In this document: piece by piece, positions 8,953 through 16,422 of the stretch
Layout: the number at the start of each line of letters is the position of its first letter
Position numbering within the stretch: position 1 is the stretch's first letter
NCBI GenBank assembly: GCA_041398965.1
Contig: JAWKTT010000046.1
Span: 1 to 33,827, forward strand
DNA: 33,827 nucleotides
Direction of reading: 5' to 3'
Source: JAWKTT01 sp041398965
GTDB lineage: Bacteria; Planctomycetota; Planctomycetia; Planctomycetales; Planctomycetaceae
Notes under the pieces: generated by a model
Told to the model about the DNA's origin: nothing
Seen by the model: only the letters and a program-made list of their open reading frames with translations
The model's database searches: none
Translations under genes and position numbers: made by a program

Positions 8953-9474
8953 TTACTTGTGACGTGCCTCGATAGTTGCGAGCGCGTTGTCGCTTTCCTG
9001 ACGGGCTGCTCGGGCTTCGAGGATCTGTTGCCGAAAACGATCGGGATGTGGAACACCAGCCAGCGTCATTAAGACGTCCCCTTTGGCCGACTGCAACTGC
9101 AAGTCACCCGCATGGAAGAACTCCATGCCCGGTTGTACGTTGATGGCGATGTCGGCAAAGTCGGTCAAGGAAATCTGCTGCAACCTCGCGTTTCCGAGTG
9201 CCTTCCAGATGCCAATCCCGCGATTCGTCAATTCGTAGCGTTCCCAGGTCAATTTCGACATCACGTAACCGACGAGCGCCAACGGGGCCAATGGCAATCC
9301 GAACAACAGGCAGGAAAGCTTGACCCCTCCCACCTTCACCGGAATCGAATGACAAATTGTGCCGATGAGGCGGCCGAGCCACGAGGCACAGATCGAGGGA
9401 TAGACCACGTCGATTGGCGTCTCTTTTCCGGCACTTACGCCAGCAATCGCTTGGGGCAGCACTGCACTACTCAT
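8953..9474 (-). CDS. Membrane protein with PH-like C-terminal domain
   Basis: This 173-residue protein has a hydrophobic segment at about 53-73 ('LSCLLFGLPLAPLALVGYV'). It is followed by 'YELTNRGIGIWKALGNARLQQISLTDFADIAI', the pattern of bacterial PH-like (YdbS/YdbT type) domains, in which a conserved 'Y.lT..gi' strand follows the membrane helices. The C-terminal 'VPHPDRFRQQILEARAARQ' is a typical amphipathic end for that family. The exact family is not certain and the function is unknown. ATG 9474 is used because the upstream extension to 9633 does not look coding. It is divergent from purC, with 273 bases between starts. Confidence 0.72.
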   Translation of the reverse strand: MSSAVLPQAIAGVSAGKETPIDVVYPSICASWLGRLIGTICHSIPVKVGGVKLSCLLFGLPLAPLALVGYVMSKLTWERYELTNRGIGIWKALGNARLQQISLTDFADIAINVQPGMEFFHAGDLQLQSAKGDVLMTLAGVPHPDRFRQQILEARAARQESDNALATIEARHK

Positions 9475-9747
9475 GTCCGCAACCTTATGATGTTCGTGAG
9501 ACTCTGCGACAAACAGGGGAGAAGTCTCGGGATCAACGTCGAGCCGACAACGTACCAGAGAAGGACCAAAACTGCCACCGAAACCCCCCAGTCGTCGCGT
9601 CACTGAGAAAGCGGTGACAATTCTGCCTGGCAACAGGTGGACTCACGCCGTCCCCAGCGTACACTGCGTCAGACTTGAGACGACGTCAAATCCCCGCACG
9701 ATCCACGTCACCCCCCTGAATGACGATCACGACCCACGAGACGACCC

Positions 9748-10638
9748 ATGAGCGACACGGCCTATCTGCAAAGCGAAATCCCCGGCATCCCCGTGCGACA
9801 CGGGAAGGTGCGGGATGTCTACGACTTCGGCGATCGCCTGCTACTGGTCGCCTCCGACCGTATCAGTGCATTCGACTGGGTGCTCCCGTCCGGTATCCCC
9901 GATAAGGGGCGTGTGCTGACGAAGATCAGCGAGTTCTGGTTTGCCCGACTCGGTGTGCCGCATCATTTGCTGGGGGGGGACCCGACCGTTCTTCCGCTGC
10001 CGAGTCGTGTCGACGTCGAGCCATTACTCGGACGCAGCATGGTGGTCCGCAAGACAACGGTCGTCCCGATCGAGTGTGTTGTCCGGGGCTACCTCGTCGG
10101 CTCTGGTTGGAAAGAGTATCGTCAATCGGGAACCGTCTGTGGCATCCCATTGCCTCAAGGGCTGAAAGAGTGTGACCGCCTCCCCGAACCGATCTTCACC
10201 CCGGCGACTAAAGTCGACGATGGCCACGACGAGAACATCCCGTTCGAGCGAATGTGCGAACTCGTCGGCCCAGAGCTTTCTGAGAGGCTTCGCAAACTCA
10301 GTCTGGCAATCTACCAGTCCGGAGCAGATCTGGCGTTGAAGCAAGGGATTCTGATTGCCGACACGAAGTTCGAGTTTGGTCAGGTGGGGGACGAACTGAT
10401 ACTGATCGATGAAGTTCTTACCCCTGACAGCTCCCGGTTTTGGCCTCAAGACCTGTATTGCCCCGGTCAATCGCAGCCATCGTTTGATAAGCAGTTCGTC
10501 CGCGACTGGCTGGAATCGACCACCTGGGACAAAAACTCCCCCCCGCCCCCACTCCCCCCCGAAGTCATCACCCGCACCCGTGAGAAATACATCGAAGCCT
10601 ACGAACGCCTCTCCCAATCGGCCTTCCCCTGGAAGTAA
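9748..10638 (+). CDS. purC: SAICAR synthase (phosphoribosylaminoimidazole-succinocarboxamide synthase)
   Basis: This 296-residue cytoplasmic enzyme of de novo purine synthesis joins CAIR and aspartate using ATP to give SAICAR. The N-terminus carries the ATP-grasp-like 'GKVRDVYDFGDRLLLVASDRIS' region (within residues 14-36). Later family motifs include 'ECVVRGYLVGSGWKEY', 'PATKVDDGHDENI' and 'LIDEVLTPDSSRFW'. Length fits the longer eukaryote-like/proteobacterial form (about 290-300). A C-rich tract near 10537-10560 encodes a normal Pro-rich stretch (NSPPPPLPPEV) found in this family. It is monocistronic here, with no other pur genes nearby. Confidence 0.97.
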   Translation: MSDTAYLQSEIPGIPVRHGKVRDVYDFGDRLLLVASDRISAFDWVLPSGIPDKGRVLTKISEFWFARLGVPHHLLGGDPTVLPLPSRVDVEPLLGRSMVVRKTTVVPIECVVRGYLVGSGWKEYRQSGTVCGIPLPQGLKECDRLPEPIFTPATKVDDGHDENIPFERMCELVGPELSERLRKLSLAIYQSGADLALKQGILIADTKFEFGQVGDELILIDEVLTPDSSRFWPQDLYCPGQSQPSFDKQFVRDWLESTTWDKNSPPPPLPPEVITRTREKYIEAYERLSQSAFPWK

Positions 10639-10661
10639 TCGACAACCAAAGCGGCCAAGTA

Positions 10662-10688
10662 GCACAGACGGTTTCCCGTCTTCTGTGC
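10662..10688. terminator. Hairpin between convergent genes
   Basis: GCACAGACGG (10662-10671) pairs with CCGTCTTCTGTGC (10676-10688), with a small bulge on the right arm and a short loop. It lies 24 bases after the purC stop and before the end of the convergent membrane-protein gene. No T tract follows, so bidirectional termination is only a suggestion; it could be a dispersed palindromic repeat. Confidence 0.4.
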
Positions 10689-10752
10689 GATGGACGATTC
10701 ATGTCCGACACGAGTCGACACTGTCGGAGGACAAGGATGTCGGTCGTAAGCA

Positions 10753-11262
10753 TCAGTCCGCGTCCGGCGTCTCGGAGAAATAGAGCCACCATCCTCTGAG
10801 GGAGAGGCAAGTGGTACTGGCGGCGAGAGCATAGAGCAGGTTACTGGCGACAGTGAACCAGACTGAACCGGCATCAAGGCGACCGGTACGAAGCGTCAAT
10901 TGGTTCCCTACAATTGCCATGGCGATGGCCATGACCCCAGTCACCCCCAGCAACAACAGCACCCGAACTCCCATTCGGACGATACCGATGACGGCAATAG
11001 AGAGCAGCGCACAGTAACCAAACACGTACGGCCAGCTACCCTGGAGCCGCGCAGAGAACGGCATGAAGAGACCATAGAAGCCACAGAGTAGGATGAACAT
11101 TACCAGAGCGGCTCTCACTGGTCGCTTCGGATGGATGGTCTTGGGTTTCAAGCTGTCATTCCCCAAGGTTGAGATCCGGACAAGGTCAACAGGAAGACGC
11201 GAGCCGCTCGGTAACGACGCAGAGCGTCGCACCCCCTTACCGGAAGGGGAGCGTCCTTTCAT
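10753..11262 (-). CDS. Small polytopic membrane protein
   Basis: This hypothetical inner-membrane protein has about four transmembrane helices: 'ALVMFILLCGFYGLFMPF', 'YVFGYCALLSIAVIGIV', 'LLLLGVTGVMAIAMAIV' and 'ASNLLYALAASTTCLSL'. No family was recognised. Using ATG 11262 gives 169 residues and a TAATG overlap with the sulfatase stop, suggesting translational coupling. However, the first 37 codons run through a repeat also found at 14564-14592 and a CCCCTT/AAGGGG hairpin. The true start may therefore be TTG 11151 (132 residues, Lys/Arg-rich before the first helix) or ATG 11100. It is probably co-transcribed with the sulfatase and DUF1501 genes. Confidence 0.65.
   Translation of the reverse strand: MKGRSPSGKGVRRSASLPSGSRLPVDLVRISTLGNDSLKPKTIHPKRPVRAALVMFILLCGFYGLFMPFSARLQGSWPYVFGYCALLSIAVIGIVRMGVRVLLLLGVTGVMAIAMAIVGNQLTLRTGRLDAGSVWFTVASNLLYALAASTTCLSLRGWWLYFSETPDAD
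11199..11249. repeat. Dispersed GC-rich palindromic repeat, copy 1
   Basis: A 29-bp segment (11199-11227) matches 25 of 29 positions with the minus strand of 14564-14592. It contains the hairpin CGACGC-AGA-GCGTCG (11215-11229) and is followed by CCCCTT-ACCGG-AAGGGG (11233-11249). This is the arrangement of an intergenic repeat, although an open reading frame crosses it. Confidence 0.6.
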
Positions 11263-12662
11263 TAGCGGGCTCGTTTCTTGCGGGGCTGCTTTACTGCCGG
11301 GGTGGCATCTTGGTCGGGGCGACCTTTGTTCGTGTGGTTGAGGGCGTCTAATTCGGTTTGCTGCCCTTTGTCGCCGCAAGCGGTCATCCACCGGTCCAAC
11401 TCCGCTCGCAGTTCGACCATGACATCAGCATACTCAGGACTCGCTGCCAGATTGTTGAGTTCCAGCGGGTCGTTGATGATGTCGTAGAGTTCAATCTCTG
11501 GGCGATGAAGGTAGCGATTCACCAACTCGGCTGCCCGAGGGTCCCCCATCTTCGCCAGTGCGACCCAACTCTCAAACTCTGGGGAGGTTACGCAGGCATT
11601 ACTAAACTCAATTTCGGGGGTGAAGTTCCAGATGTACTTATATTTCTCGGAACGAACAGAGCGGATGCCGAAATGTTTCGAGGCATTAATAATCCCCCGT
11701 GTCGTCATTTCTCCAAACACATAGTCTTTATGTTTCGTCTCTCCCGCAAACAGAGGCAGCAGACTTTTGCCTTGTAGTGAGGCATCAGGAACCCCGCCGG
11801 CGACTTCGATAAATGTCGGGAGCAGGTCGATATATTCCATCATGGCGGGGTTGACACTGCCGGGCGTTATCTTGCCGGGCCAGCGGGCGATGCAGGCCGA
11901 TTGCAGGCCGTTGTCATAACAGGTCCACTTCGCGAAGGGCATCGAACTCCCCTGCTCGCTGACGACGACTAGGAGCGTCTTGTCGGCCAAGCCGTGTCGA
12001 TCAAGCAACTGCATTGCGGTGCCGACTTGTCCGTCATAGTAAGTGATCTCCGCGAGGTACTTCGACATTGCCGCCCGTGTCTCCGGCGTGTCGACGAAGT
12101 AGGGGGGGAGATGAATCTTTTCGGCGGGATAGCGAGAAGCATCCCCTTTGTTCCACGGCGTATGCGGCTCATTGGAACAGAGCAGCAGGCAGAACGGCTC
12201 TTTCTTTTGCTGGCAATCTTTCAGGAACTTCTCGACCTGGCCGAACTCGGGGTTCGAGCCTCCGCCGAGTTTCTCCCATGCGAAGACCTCTTTCGGGGCG
12301 ACGTGCGTCTTACCACTTTGGGCGACGCGATACCCCAGCGTCCCGAGATACTGCACGACACTCTTCGTCTCACGATCCACTCGTGTGTGATTGGGATAAG
12401 CGCCGCTCTTTACGGGGTAAAGCCCGGTGTAGATATTGTGCCTTGTCGGCGAGCACATCGGAGCGCTTTGAAAGCATCGTGTGAATCGCATTCCCTGTTG
12501 AGCTAATTTGTCAATGTTTGGCGTATGAGCTTGGCCGCCATAGCAGCCGATGTCTCGGAAGGTGCAATCGTCTGCAATAATAAAGACGATATTAGGCTTC
12601 TCCGCCCTCGCAATGTTAGCCACCAAGAGAAACAGTAGCGTCGCGAGCAGTCGAGTTATCAT
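11262..12662 (-). CDS. Sulfatase, formylglycine (Cys) type
   Basis: This 466-residue secreted type I sulfatase hydrolyses sulfate esters, most likely of polysaccharides. It has a Sec signal peptide (residues 1-20, ending 'NIARA'). Metal-binding Asp31/Asp32 lie in 'IVFIIADDCTFRDIGCYG', and the active-site signature is Cys70-Ser-Pro-Thr-Arg74, where Cys70 would be converted to formylglycine. The mature region contains 'SGKTHVAPKE' and 'LLVVVSEQGSSMPFAKW', and the C-terminus 'ELYDIINDPLELNNLAASPEY' is typical of this family. The Lys/Arg-rich tail (KQPRKKRAR) is unusual. It lies 22 bases downstream of the DUF1501 gene in the same orientation, a common planctomycete pairing. A formylglycine-generating enzyme is not in the window. 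Confidence 0.95.
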   Translation of the reverse strand: MITRLLATLLFLLVANIARAEKPNIVFIIADDCTFRDIGCYGGQAHTPNIDKLAQQGMRFTRCFQSAPMCSPTRHNIYTGLYPVKSGAYPNHTRVDRETKSVVQYLGTLGYRVAQSGKTHVAPKEVFAWEKLGGGSNPEFGQVEKFLKDCQQKKEPFCLLLCSNEPHTPWNKGDASRYPAEKIHLPPYFVDTPETRAAMSKYLAEITYYDGQVGTAMQLLDRHGLADKTLLVVVSEQGSSMPFAKWTCYDNGLQSACIARWPGKITPGSVNPAMMEYIDLLPTFIEVAGGVPDASLQGKSLLPLFAGETKHKDYVFGEMTTRGIINASKHFGIRSVRSEKYKYIWNFTPEIEFSNACVTSPEFESWVALAKMGDPRAAELVNRYLHRPEIELYDIINDPLELNNLAASPEYADVMVELRAELDRWMTACGDKGQQTELDALNHTNKGRPDQDATPAVKQPRKKRAR

Positions 12663-12684
12663 CGCCTAATTACCTATCGAGATA

Positions 12685-13992
12685 TCAAAAGAGTTCGCGA
12701 ATCGGACGAGACTCTTCAGGAAGAATAAGCACGGGACGGTCGGTGACATCGCGGACGTATTGATGAGGATCAATTCCCATCGACTGATAGACGGTTGCGA
12801 GGACGTCCCGATAATGAACGGGGCGGGTCTCGGCATAGGCTGCGGTCTTATCGGTCGATCCGATGATCTGACCCGACTTCAGTCCCCCGCCCGAGAAGAG
12901 CACCGATTGCACCGGGGCCCAGTGGTCACGACCGGCGTTTTTATTGATTTTCGGAGTTCGACCAAATTCGCCCCAGACAACGAGCGTCACATCCTGGTCC
13001 AGACCGCGTTCGTGCAGATCGGTGATCAGCGCTGCGAGTCCGGCGTCGAACGCGGGGAGGTGCTGTCGCATGTGGCTGAAATTGTTCCCATGAGTATCCC
13101 AGAAACCATACGCGACGGTGACCACGCGGACCCCCGCTTCGACAAGTCGGCGGGCGGCGAGGAGATTTGCGTTCCAGAGCGGGCTTCCGTCGCCAATTGG
13201 CTTTGTGCTCCCTCCGGAATAACGCAGACGAGTCGCCTCTGGTTCGAGTTCGATGTTCATGGCGTCGACGAGTTTCGACGATGTCAGTACATCAAACGCA
13301 CGCCGATAACTCTCAGAAACTTCTGCATACTCGGGGCGTTGAAATTCGCCCTGCGACTGGTCGAGCGTGGCCAGTAATTCGCGGCGACTCCGAAACTGGT
13401 TCGACTCGACGAATCGCAACTTCATACTGGCGATGTCTTCGCCATTCGCCCGCACCTGATTGAACGAACTCCCCAGATAACCGGCCCCACAACTGTTGTA
13501 CGGACGATGCTGCATCGTGGTGAAGAGGTCGACAAACGGTGGTGTGAGAGGATCAGTCGACCCTTGAACCTTCGAGATGACCGAGCCGAAGTTCGGCAAG
13601 CCGGTCCGCTCGACTTCCCCCATCGTATAGCCAGTCAGGTTTTGAAAGCTGGAATGCTCATCCCGTTGGCCGACACAGGAACGGACAATGCTGCATTTGT
13701 CGGCGACTGTGGCGAGTTGCGGCAGGAGTTCGCAAAACTCGATTCCCGGCACGATGGTGGGGATCGGTTGAAACTCGCCCCGAATTTCGCTGGGGGCGTC
13801 AGGCTTGAGGTCGAAGGTGTCCTGGTGGGAGATACCCCCCGACAGATAGACCATAATGACCGAGTTCTGCCGCGATGCCGAGGTGTCGGCTTGCAAAAGC
13901 TGCGGCAAGGCGAAGCCGCACCCCGCCAAGGCCCCCGCCCTGACAAAGGATCGCCGTGTCATTCCGTCGCAAAAATGTCGATTCTTCCGCAT
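12685..13992 (-). CDS. DUF1501 protein, Tat-exported
   Basis: This 435-residue protein belongs to the DUF1501 family, sulfatase-fold-related proteins abundant in planctomycetes and of unknown activity. A twin-arginine signal is visible at residues 12-17 (TRRSFV) followed by 'RAGALAGCGFALPQLLQA', so the protein should be exported folded. Core motifs include 'VIMVYLSGGISHQDTFDLKPD', 'VVTVAYGFWDTHGNNF', 'VVWGEFGRTPKINKNAGRDHW' and 'HYRDVLATVYQSMGID'. The start at 13992 has a strong GAGGGGACG ribosome binding site immediately upstream. It usually occurs next to a DUF1549/DUF1553 cytochrome-type protein, which is absent here; instead it leads the sulfatase unit. Confidence 0.93.
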   Translation of the reverse strand: MRKNRHFCDGMTRRSFVRAGALAGCGFALPQLLQADTSASRQNSVIMVYLSGGISHQDTFDLKPDAPSEIRGEFQPIPTIVPGIEFCELLPQLATVADKCSIVRSCVGQRDEHSSFQNLTGYTMGEVERTGLPNFGSVISKVQGSTDPLTPPFVDLFTTMQHRPYNSCGAGYLGSSFNQVRANGEDIASMKLRFVESNQFRSRRELLATLDQSQGEFQRPEYAEVSESYRRAFDVLTSSKLVDAMNIELEPEATRLRYSGGSTKPIGDGSPLWNANLLAARRLVEAGVRVVTVAYGFWDTHGNNFSHMRQHLPAFDAGLAALITDLHERGLDQDVTLVVWGEFGRTPKINKNAGRDHWAPVQSVLFSGGGLKSGQIIGSTDKTAAYAETRPVHYRDVLATVYQSMGIDPHQYVRDVTDRPVLILPEESRPIRELF

Positions 13993-14166
13993 CGTCCCCT
14001 CACAAAACCTGCCCGACCATCCGCACGTCCTGGGTCAAACGCCCTGCGTTGACGTATCGGTCGTCTCCGAAATGATATCGACTCCCGGGGCTGAAGTCTT
14101 GTCTGACTTTGAGGGAAAGCGAAGGGAGATGACGAACGGGAGACGGTTTGCTTCAACATCAGATAG

Positions 14167-14187
14167 CGGAAGGGCGCAAGCCCTCCG
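14167..14187. repeat. Palindromic repeat with GCAA loop
   Basis: CGGAAGGGC (14167-14175) pairs with GCCCTCCG (14180-14187) across a GCAA tetraloop, with one bulged A. Copy 14581-14601 has the same layout in inverse orientation, with compensated differences in the stem. Confidence 0.7.
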
Positions 14188-14313
14188 GTGAGTGAGCGTC
14201 ACGGTTCGTCAGCATCAACACGTTCTGCCGGGTGCAACCGCCAATTGGGGGTTGCTCATCTGTTCACCGCGAACAAGTTTGGCAGTTGACGTGGCGATGT
14301 TCACGAAACAGCA

Positions 14314-14359
14314 GGGGCAACGCCCCGGAACATTGTCTAGCCCAGTCCAGCGGACTGGG
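14314..14359. repeat. Two adjacent perfect hairpins
   Basis: GGGGC-AAC-GCCCC (14314-14326) is followed by CCCAGTCC-AGC-GGACTGGG (14341-14359). Both have 3-base loops and perfect stems. Confidence 0.7.
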
Positions 14360-14493
14360 GAATCGGCCCAAGATTGTCTGTCGAGGGCTGAAGGCCCGGC
14401 CCGTTGACAAGTTCTTGGGCAACTGGCCGGGCCTTCAGCCCTCTCGCGTGAACTCATCCCTTCAGTCCTAGGCCGATGGCCTAGGCTAGACAA
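14333..14493. repeat. Outer inverted repeat enclosing the hairpin array
   Basis: TTGTCTAGCC (14333-14342) is the exact reverse complement of GGCTAGACAA (14484-14493). The two arms bracket the central 19-bp inverted repeat, so the array is nested rather than merely clustered. Confidence 0.6.
14383..14443. repeat. Perfect 19-bp inverted repeat
   Basis: The arms at 14383-14401 (GAGGGCTGAAGGCCCGGCC) and 14425-14443 are exact reverse complements around a 23-base loop. This is the strongest secondary structure in the block. Confidence 0.8.
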
Positions 14494-14512
14494 CCTGCTG
14501 GGCCGTTGGCCC
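14467..14512. repeat. Two perfect short hairpins
   Basis: CCTAGGCC-GAT-GGCCTAGG (14467-14485) is followed by GGGCC-GTT-GGCCC (14500-14512). 'CCTAGGCC..GGCCTAGG' elements are familiar to me from planctomycete intergenic DNA. Confidence 0.7.
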
Positions 14513-14563
14513 GACCGTGACCCTGACTGGACAAATGAACCACCCCCAAACAGCGACTGCAAC

Positions 14564-14602
14564 ACGCTCTGCCTCGTTACCGGACGGCTTGCGCCGTACC
14601 GC
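14564..14602. repeat. Dispersed GC-rich palindromic repeat, copy 2
   Basis: On the minus strand, 14592-14564 matches 11199-11227 at 25 of 29 positions. The adjoining hairpin (CGGACGGC at 14581-14588, GCCGTACCG at 14593-14601) is the inverse counterpart of 14167-14187. Confidence 0.65.
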
Positions 14603-14628
14603 TATAATGAGTCTGGGGTTGCTCACTC

Positions 14629-14913
14629 TTATTTTCCAGGGCCGATGCGACCGGTGTTGAGGTCTTGGACCACCTCGGCGAGGATGGCGGGTTCTCGTTT
14701 GCCGAGGACATGGGCGATGCGGGTCGCGGGGACTTCTAGTCGTGTCATCAGTTCTCCTGCCGTCTTCCAGTGCTTCTCGATCTGTTTTTCGCTGGTTGCC
14801 AGGTACAGGTTGGTGACGAGTTCTGCCAGACGTGTCGTGTCGATTGACTCCCGGTTGTCGTAGTACCGGTTGATCACTTTCTTTTGGTAATTGCTGTAGT
14901 CGCGGTCAGCCAT
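14629..14913 (-). CDS. Small conserved-looking hypothetical protein
   Basis: This is a 94-residue soluble protein of unrecognised family. It is largely helical and charged, with segments 'YQKKVINRYYDNRES', 'RLAELVTNLYLATSEKQ', 'HWKTAGELMTRL' and 'RIAHVLGKREPAILAEVVQDL'. There is no signal peptide, membrane segment or Cys pair. ATG 14913 has a GAGAAGG ribosome binding site at good spacing; the in-frame extension to 15021 does not look coding. It sits 132 bases downstream of the sigma-54 activator on the same strand and may be co-transcribed with it. The tidy composition and ribosome binding site support a real gene; function is unknown. Confidence 0.75.
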   Translation of the reverse strand: MADRDYSNYQKKVINRYYDNRESIDTTRLAELVTNLYLATSEKQIEKHWKTAGELMTRLEVPATRIAHVLGKREPAILAEVVQDLNTGRIGPGK

Positions 14914-15045
14914 CGTTGGTTTCCTTCTCTCGGGATCACAACATTTTGACACGAGTCCCATTGACCGGTCTTCTCCCCCGACCGCAACCAGGTTGCGCTG
15001 GTCGTTAACTCTCGGGGGCATCAGTCTGGGTGACGGGACGCGGTG

Positions 15046-16083
15046 TCAGCGGGATTCGTCTTGCAGTTGGTGTTCTTCGATCTTCTTGTGGAGAGTGTTG
15101 CGATTGATTCCGAGTCGGGTCGCTGTTTTTGTCTGGGTTCCCTGACACATCCGCAGAACTTGCAGGATAAGCTCCTTCTCGACCACTCCCATCACTGCGT
15201 TGTAAGCTTCTCCTTCTTCAGGGTGTTGCGAGAGGCCCAGACTCACCAGTTCGGCACACATCGATTCAATATCCGACCGATTGATGCGGCCGAGTCGTTG
15301 GGGTGCTTCACCGCGGACATGCGGTGGCAGCAAAGCGGACTCGATGGTCCTTCCTTCCGCCAGGACAATCGCCCGTTCGATATAGTTTTGTAGCTCCCGT
15401 ACGTTTCCCGGCCACGAGTATGTCCGCAGATAACCCAAGGCATCGTTGGCGATGGAATGGACGTCGCGACGGTTCTCCTTCGCATAGCGGGTGATGAAGA
15501 ACTCGATCAGTTCGGTCAGGTCTTCGCGCCGCTCACGCAGGGGGGGGAGATACAACGGCAAGACGTTGAGACGGTAGTACAGGTCTTCCCGAAAGCGATC
15601 TGCCTCGACCAAGGAGACTAAGTCCCGATTCGTGGCGGCAATGATGCGACAGTCGACGCTAATGGTCCGGGAGTCACCGACTCGTTCAAACTCTTGCTCC
15701 TGTAAAACGCGAAGCAGCTTGACTTGGACATTCAGGCTGACGGAGTTGATTTCGTCGAGAAAGATCGTCCCTCCATGAGCCGCTTCAAATCGTCCGGTCC
15801 GGTTCTCGTAAGCGTTGGTGAAGGCCCCCTTGGCATGTCCGAAAAGTTCGCTTTCGAGCACTCCCTCGCTGAGGGCACCGCAGTTGACCCGAACAAAGGG
15901 GGCCGTCGCTCGAGGGCTCAGGTCGTGGATGGCCCGGGCCGCCAGTTCCTTGCCGGTTCCTGTTTCGCCGAGGAGTAGCACTGTGGCCGAGCTATCGGCG
16001 ATACGACGAATCATGCGGTAGACCTCGCACATGGCGGGACCACTGCCGATAATTCCGGGAATCTGTAGACTCGACGTTGTCAT
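15046..16083 (-). CDS. Sigma-54-dependent activator lacking a receiver domain
   Basis: This is a 345-residue bacterial enhancer-binding protein that would use ATP hydrolysis to open sigma-54 promoters. The AAA+ core shows Walker A GETGTGKE (39-46), the sigma-54 contact loop as GAFTNA (86-91, consensus GAFTGA), Walker B 'GGTIFLDEI' (104-112), and the arginine-finger region 'FREDLYYRLNVLPLYLPPLRER'. The C-terminal Fis-type helix-turn-helix is 'QTKTATRLGINRNTLHKKI' (about 317-335). Only about 10 residues precede the AAA+ domain, so no phosphorylation or ligand-sensing domain is present and control must be by abundance or partners (PspF-like layout). ATG 16083 is preceded by AGG at 7 bases; ATG 16107 is the alternative. 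The preceding 339-base gap holds its promoter. Confidence 0.93.
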   Translation of the reverse strand: MTTSSLQIPGIIGSGPAMCEVYRMIRRIADSSATVLLLGETGTGKELAARAIHDLSPRATAPFVRVNCGALSEGVLESELFGHAKGAFTNAYENRTGRFEAAHGGTIFLDEINSVSLNVQVKLLRVLQEQEFERVGDSRTISVDCRIIAATNRDLVSLVEADRFREDLYYRLNVLPLYLPPLRERREDLTELIEFFITRYAKENRRDVHSIANDALGYLRTYSWPGNVRELQNYIERAIVLAEGRTIESALLPPHVRGEAPQRLGRINRSDIESMCAELVSLGLSQHPEEGEAYNAVMGVVEKELILQVLRMCQGTQTKTATRLGINRNTLHKKIEEHQLQDESR

Positions 16084-16422
16084 TCCGTAACCTGTATCGA
16101 TGTTCATCCGATGTCGCGTGTTCCCTGAGGGACCCAGCCATCAGACAACTTCTGCTACATTGCGTGTCAAAAATGCAGTCATCCATGCCGTGTGCCTTCA
16201 TTCTAGGCATCTTGCATTGCTGTGCAATCGACTGATTTGTGAAAAGACAACGCATCTCCGTGTGTTGCCTCGGCAATGCTCAGACATCGAGCGAGCTGGC
16301 ATCGGTGATGCTTGCAAGGTGGACACCCGCATCCTTGTTGCGGAAATCCTTGACCGGCAAAGGGTCTGAGGGGTGTCGGAGAAGAATCTTCGGGGTCGAG
16401 GTGGGGGCCTCGTTGATAGTCA
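16084..16422. other. Intergenic region upstream of the sigma-54 activator
   Basis: This gap separates the end of ppk1 from the activator start, both on the minus strand. On the minus strand a TTGACA (complement of 16164-16169) precedes the activator gene but has only a weak -10 partner. No convincing gene was seen. Confidence 0.35.

Larger units (their letters stand above)
13993..14628. other. Palindrome-dense intergenic block
   Basis: These 636 gene-free bases lie between the DUF1501 start and the end of a small minus-strand gene. At least seven hairpins lie between 14167 and 14601. An inverted pair of AGCGG-type hairpins marks the two ends (14166-14188 and about 14581-14602), and GGGGTTGCTCA is directly repeated at 14248-14258 and 14615-14625. 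No open frame in it looks coding. The promoter of the DUF1501 gene should lie near the left end. Confidence 0.75.

Noticed and set aside
10537..10560. C-rich tract in purC as a phase-variation switch
   Set aside because: The tract is interrupted and encodes the Pro-rich stretch typical of this family, so slippage control is not supported.
16297..16312. TGGCAT-N7-TGCT match to a sigma-54 promoter
   Set aside because: GG/GC spacing is correct, but it points on the plus strand into the antisense of ppk1 with no gene to serve. One such match in 34 kb is expected by chance.
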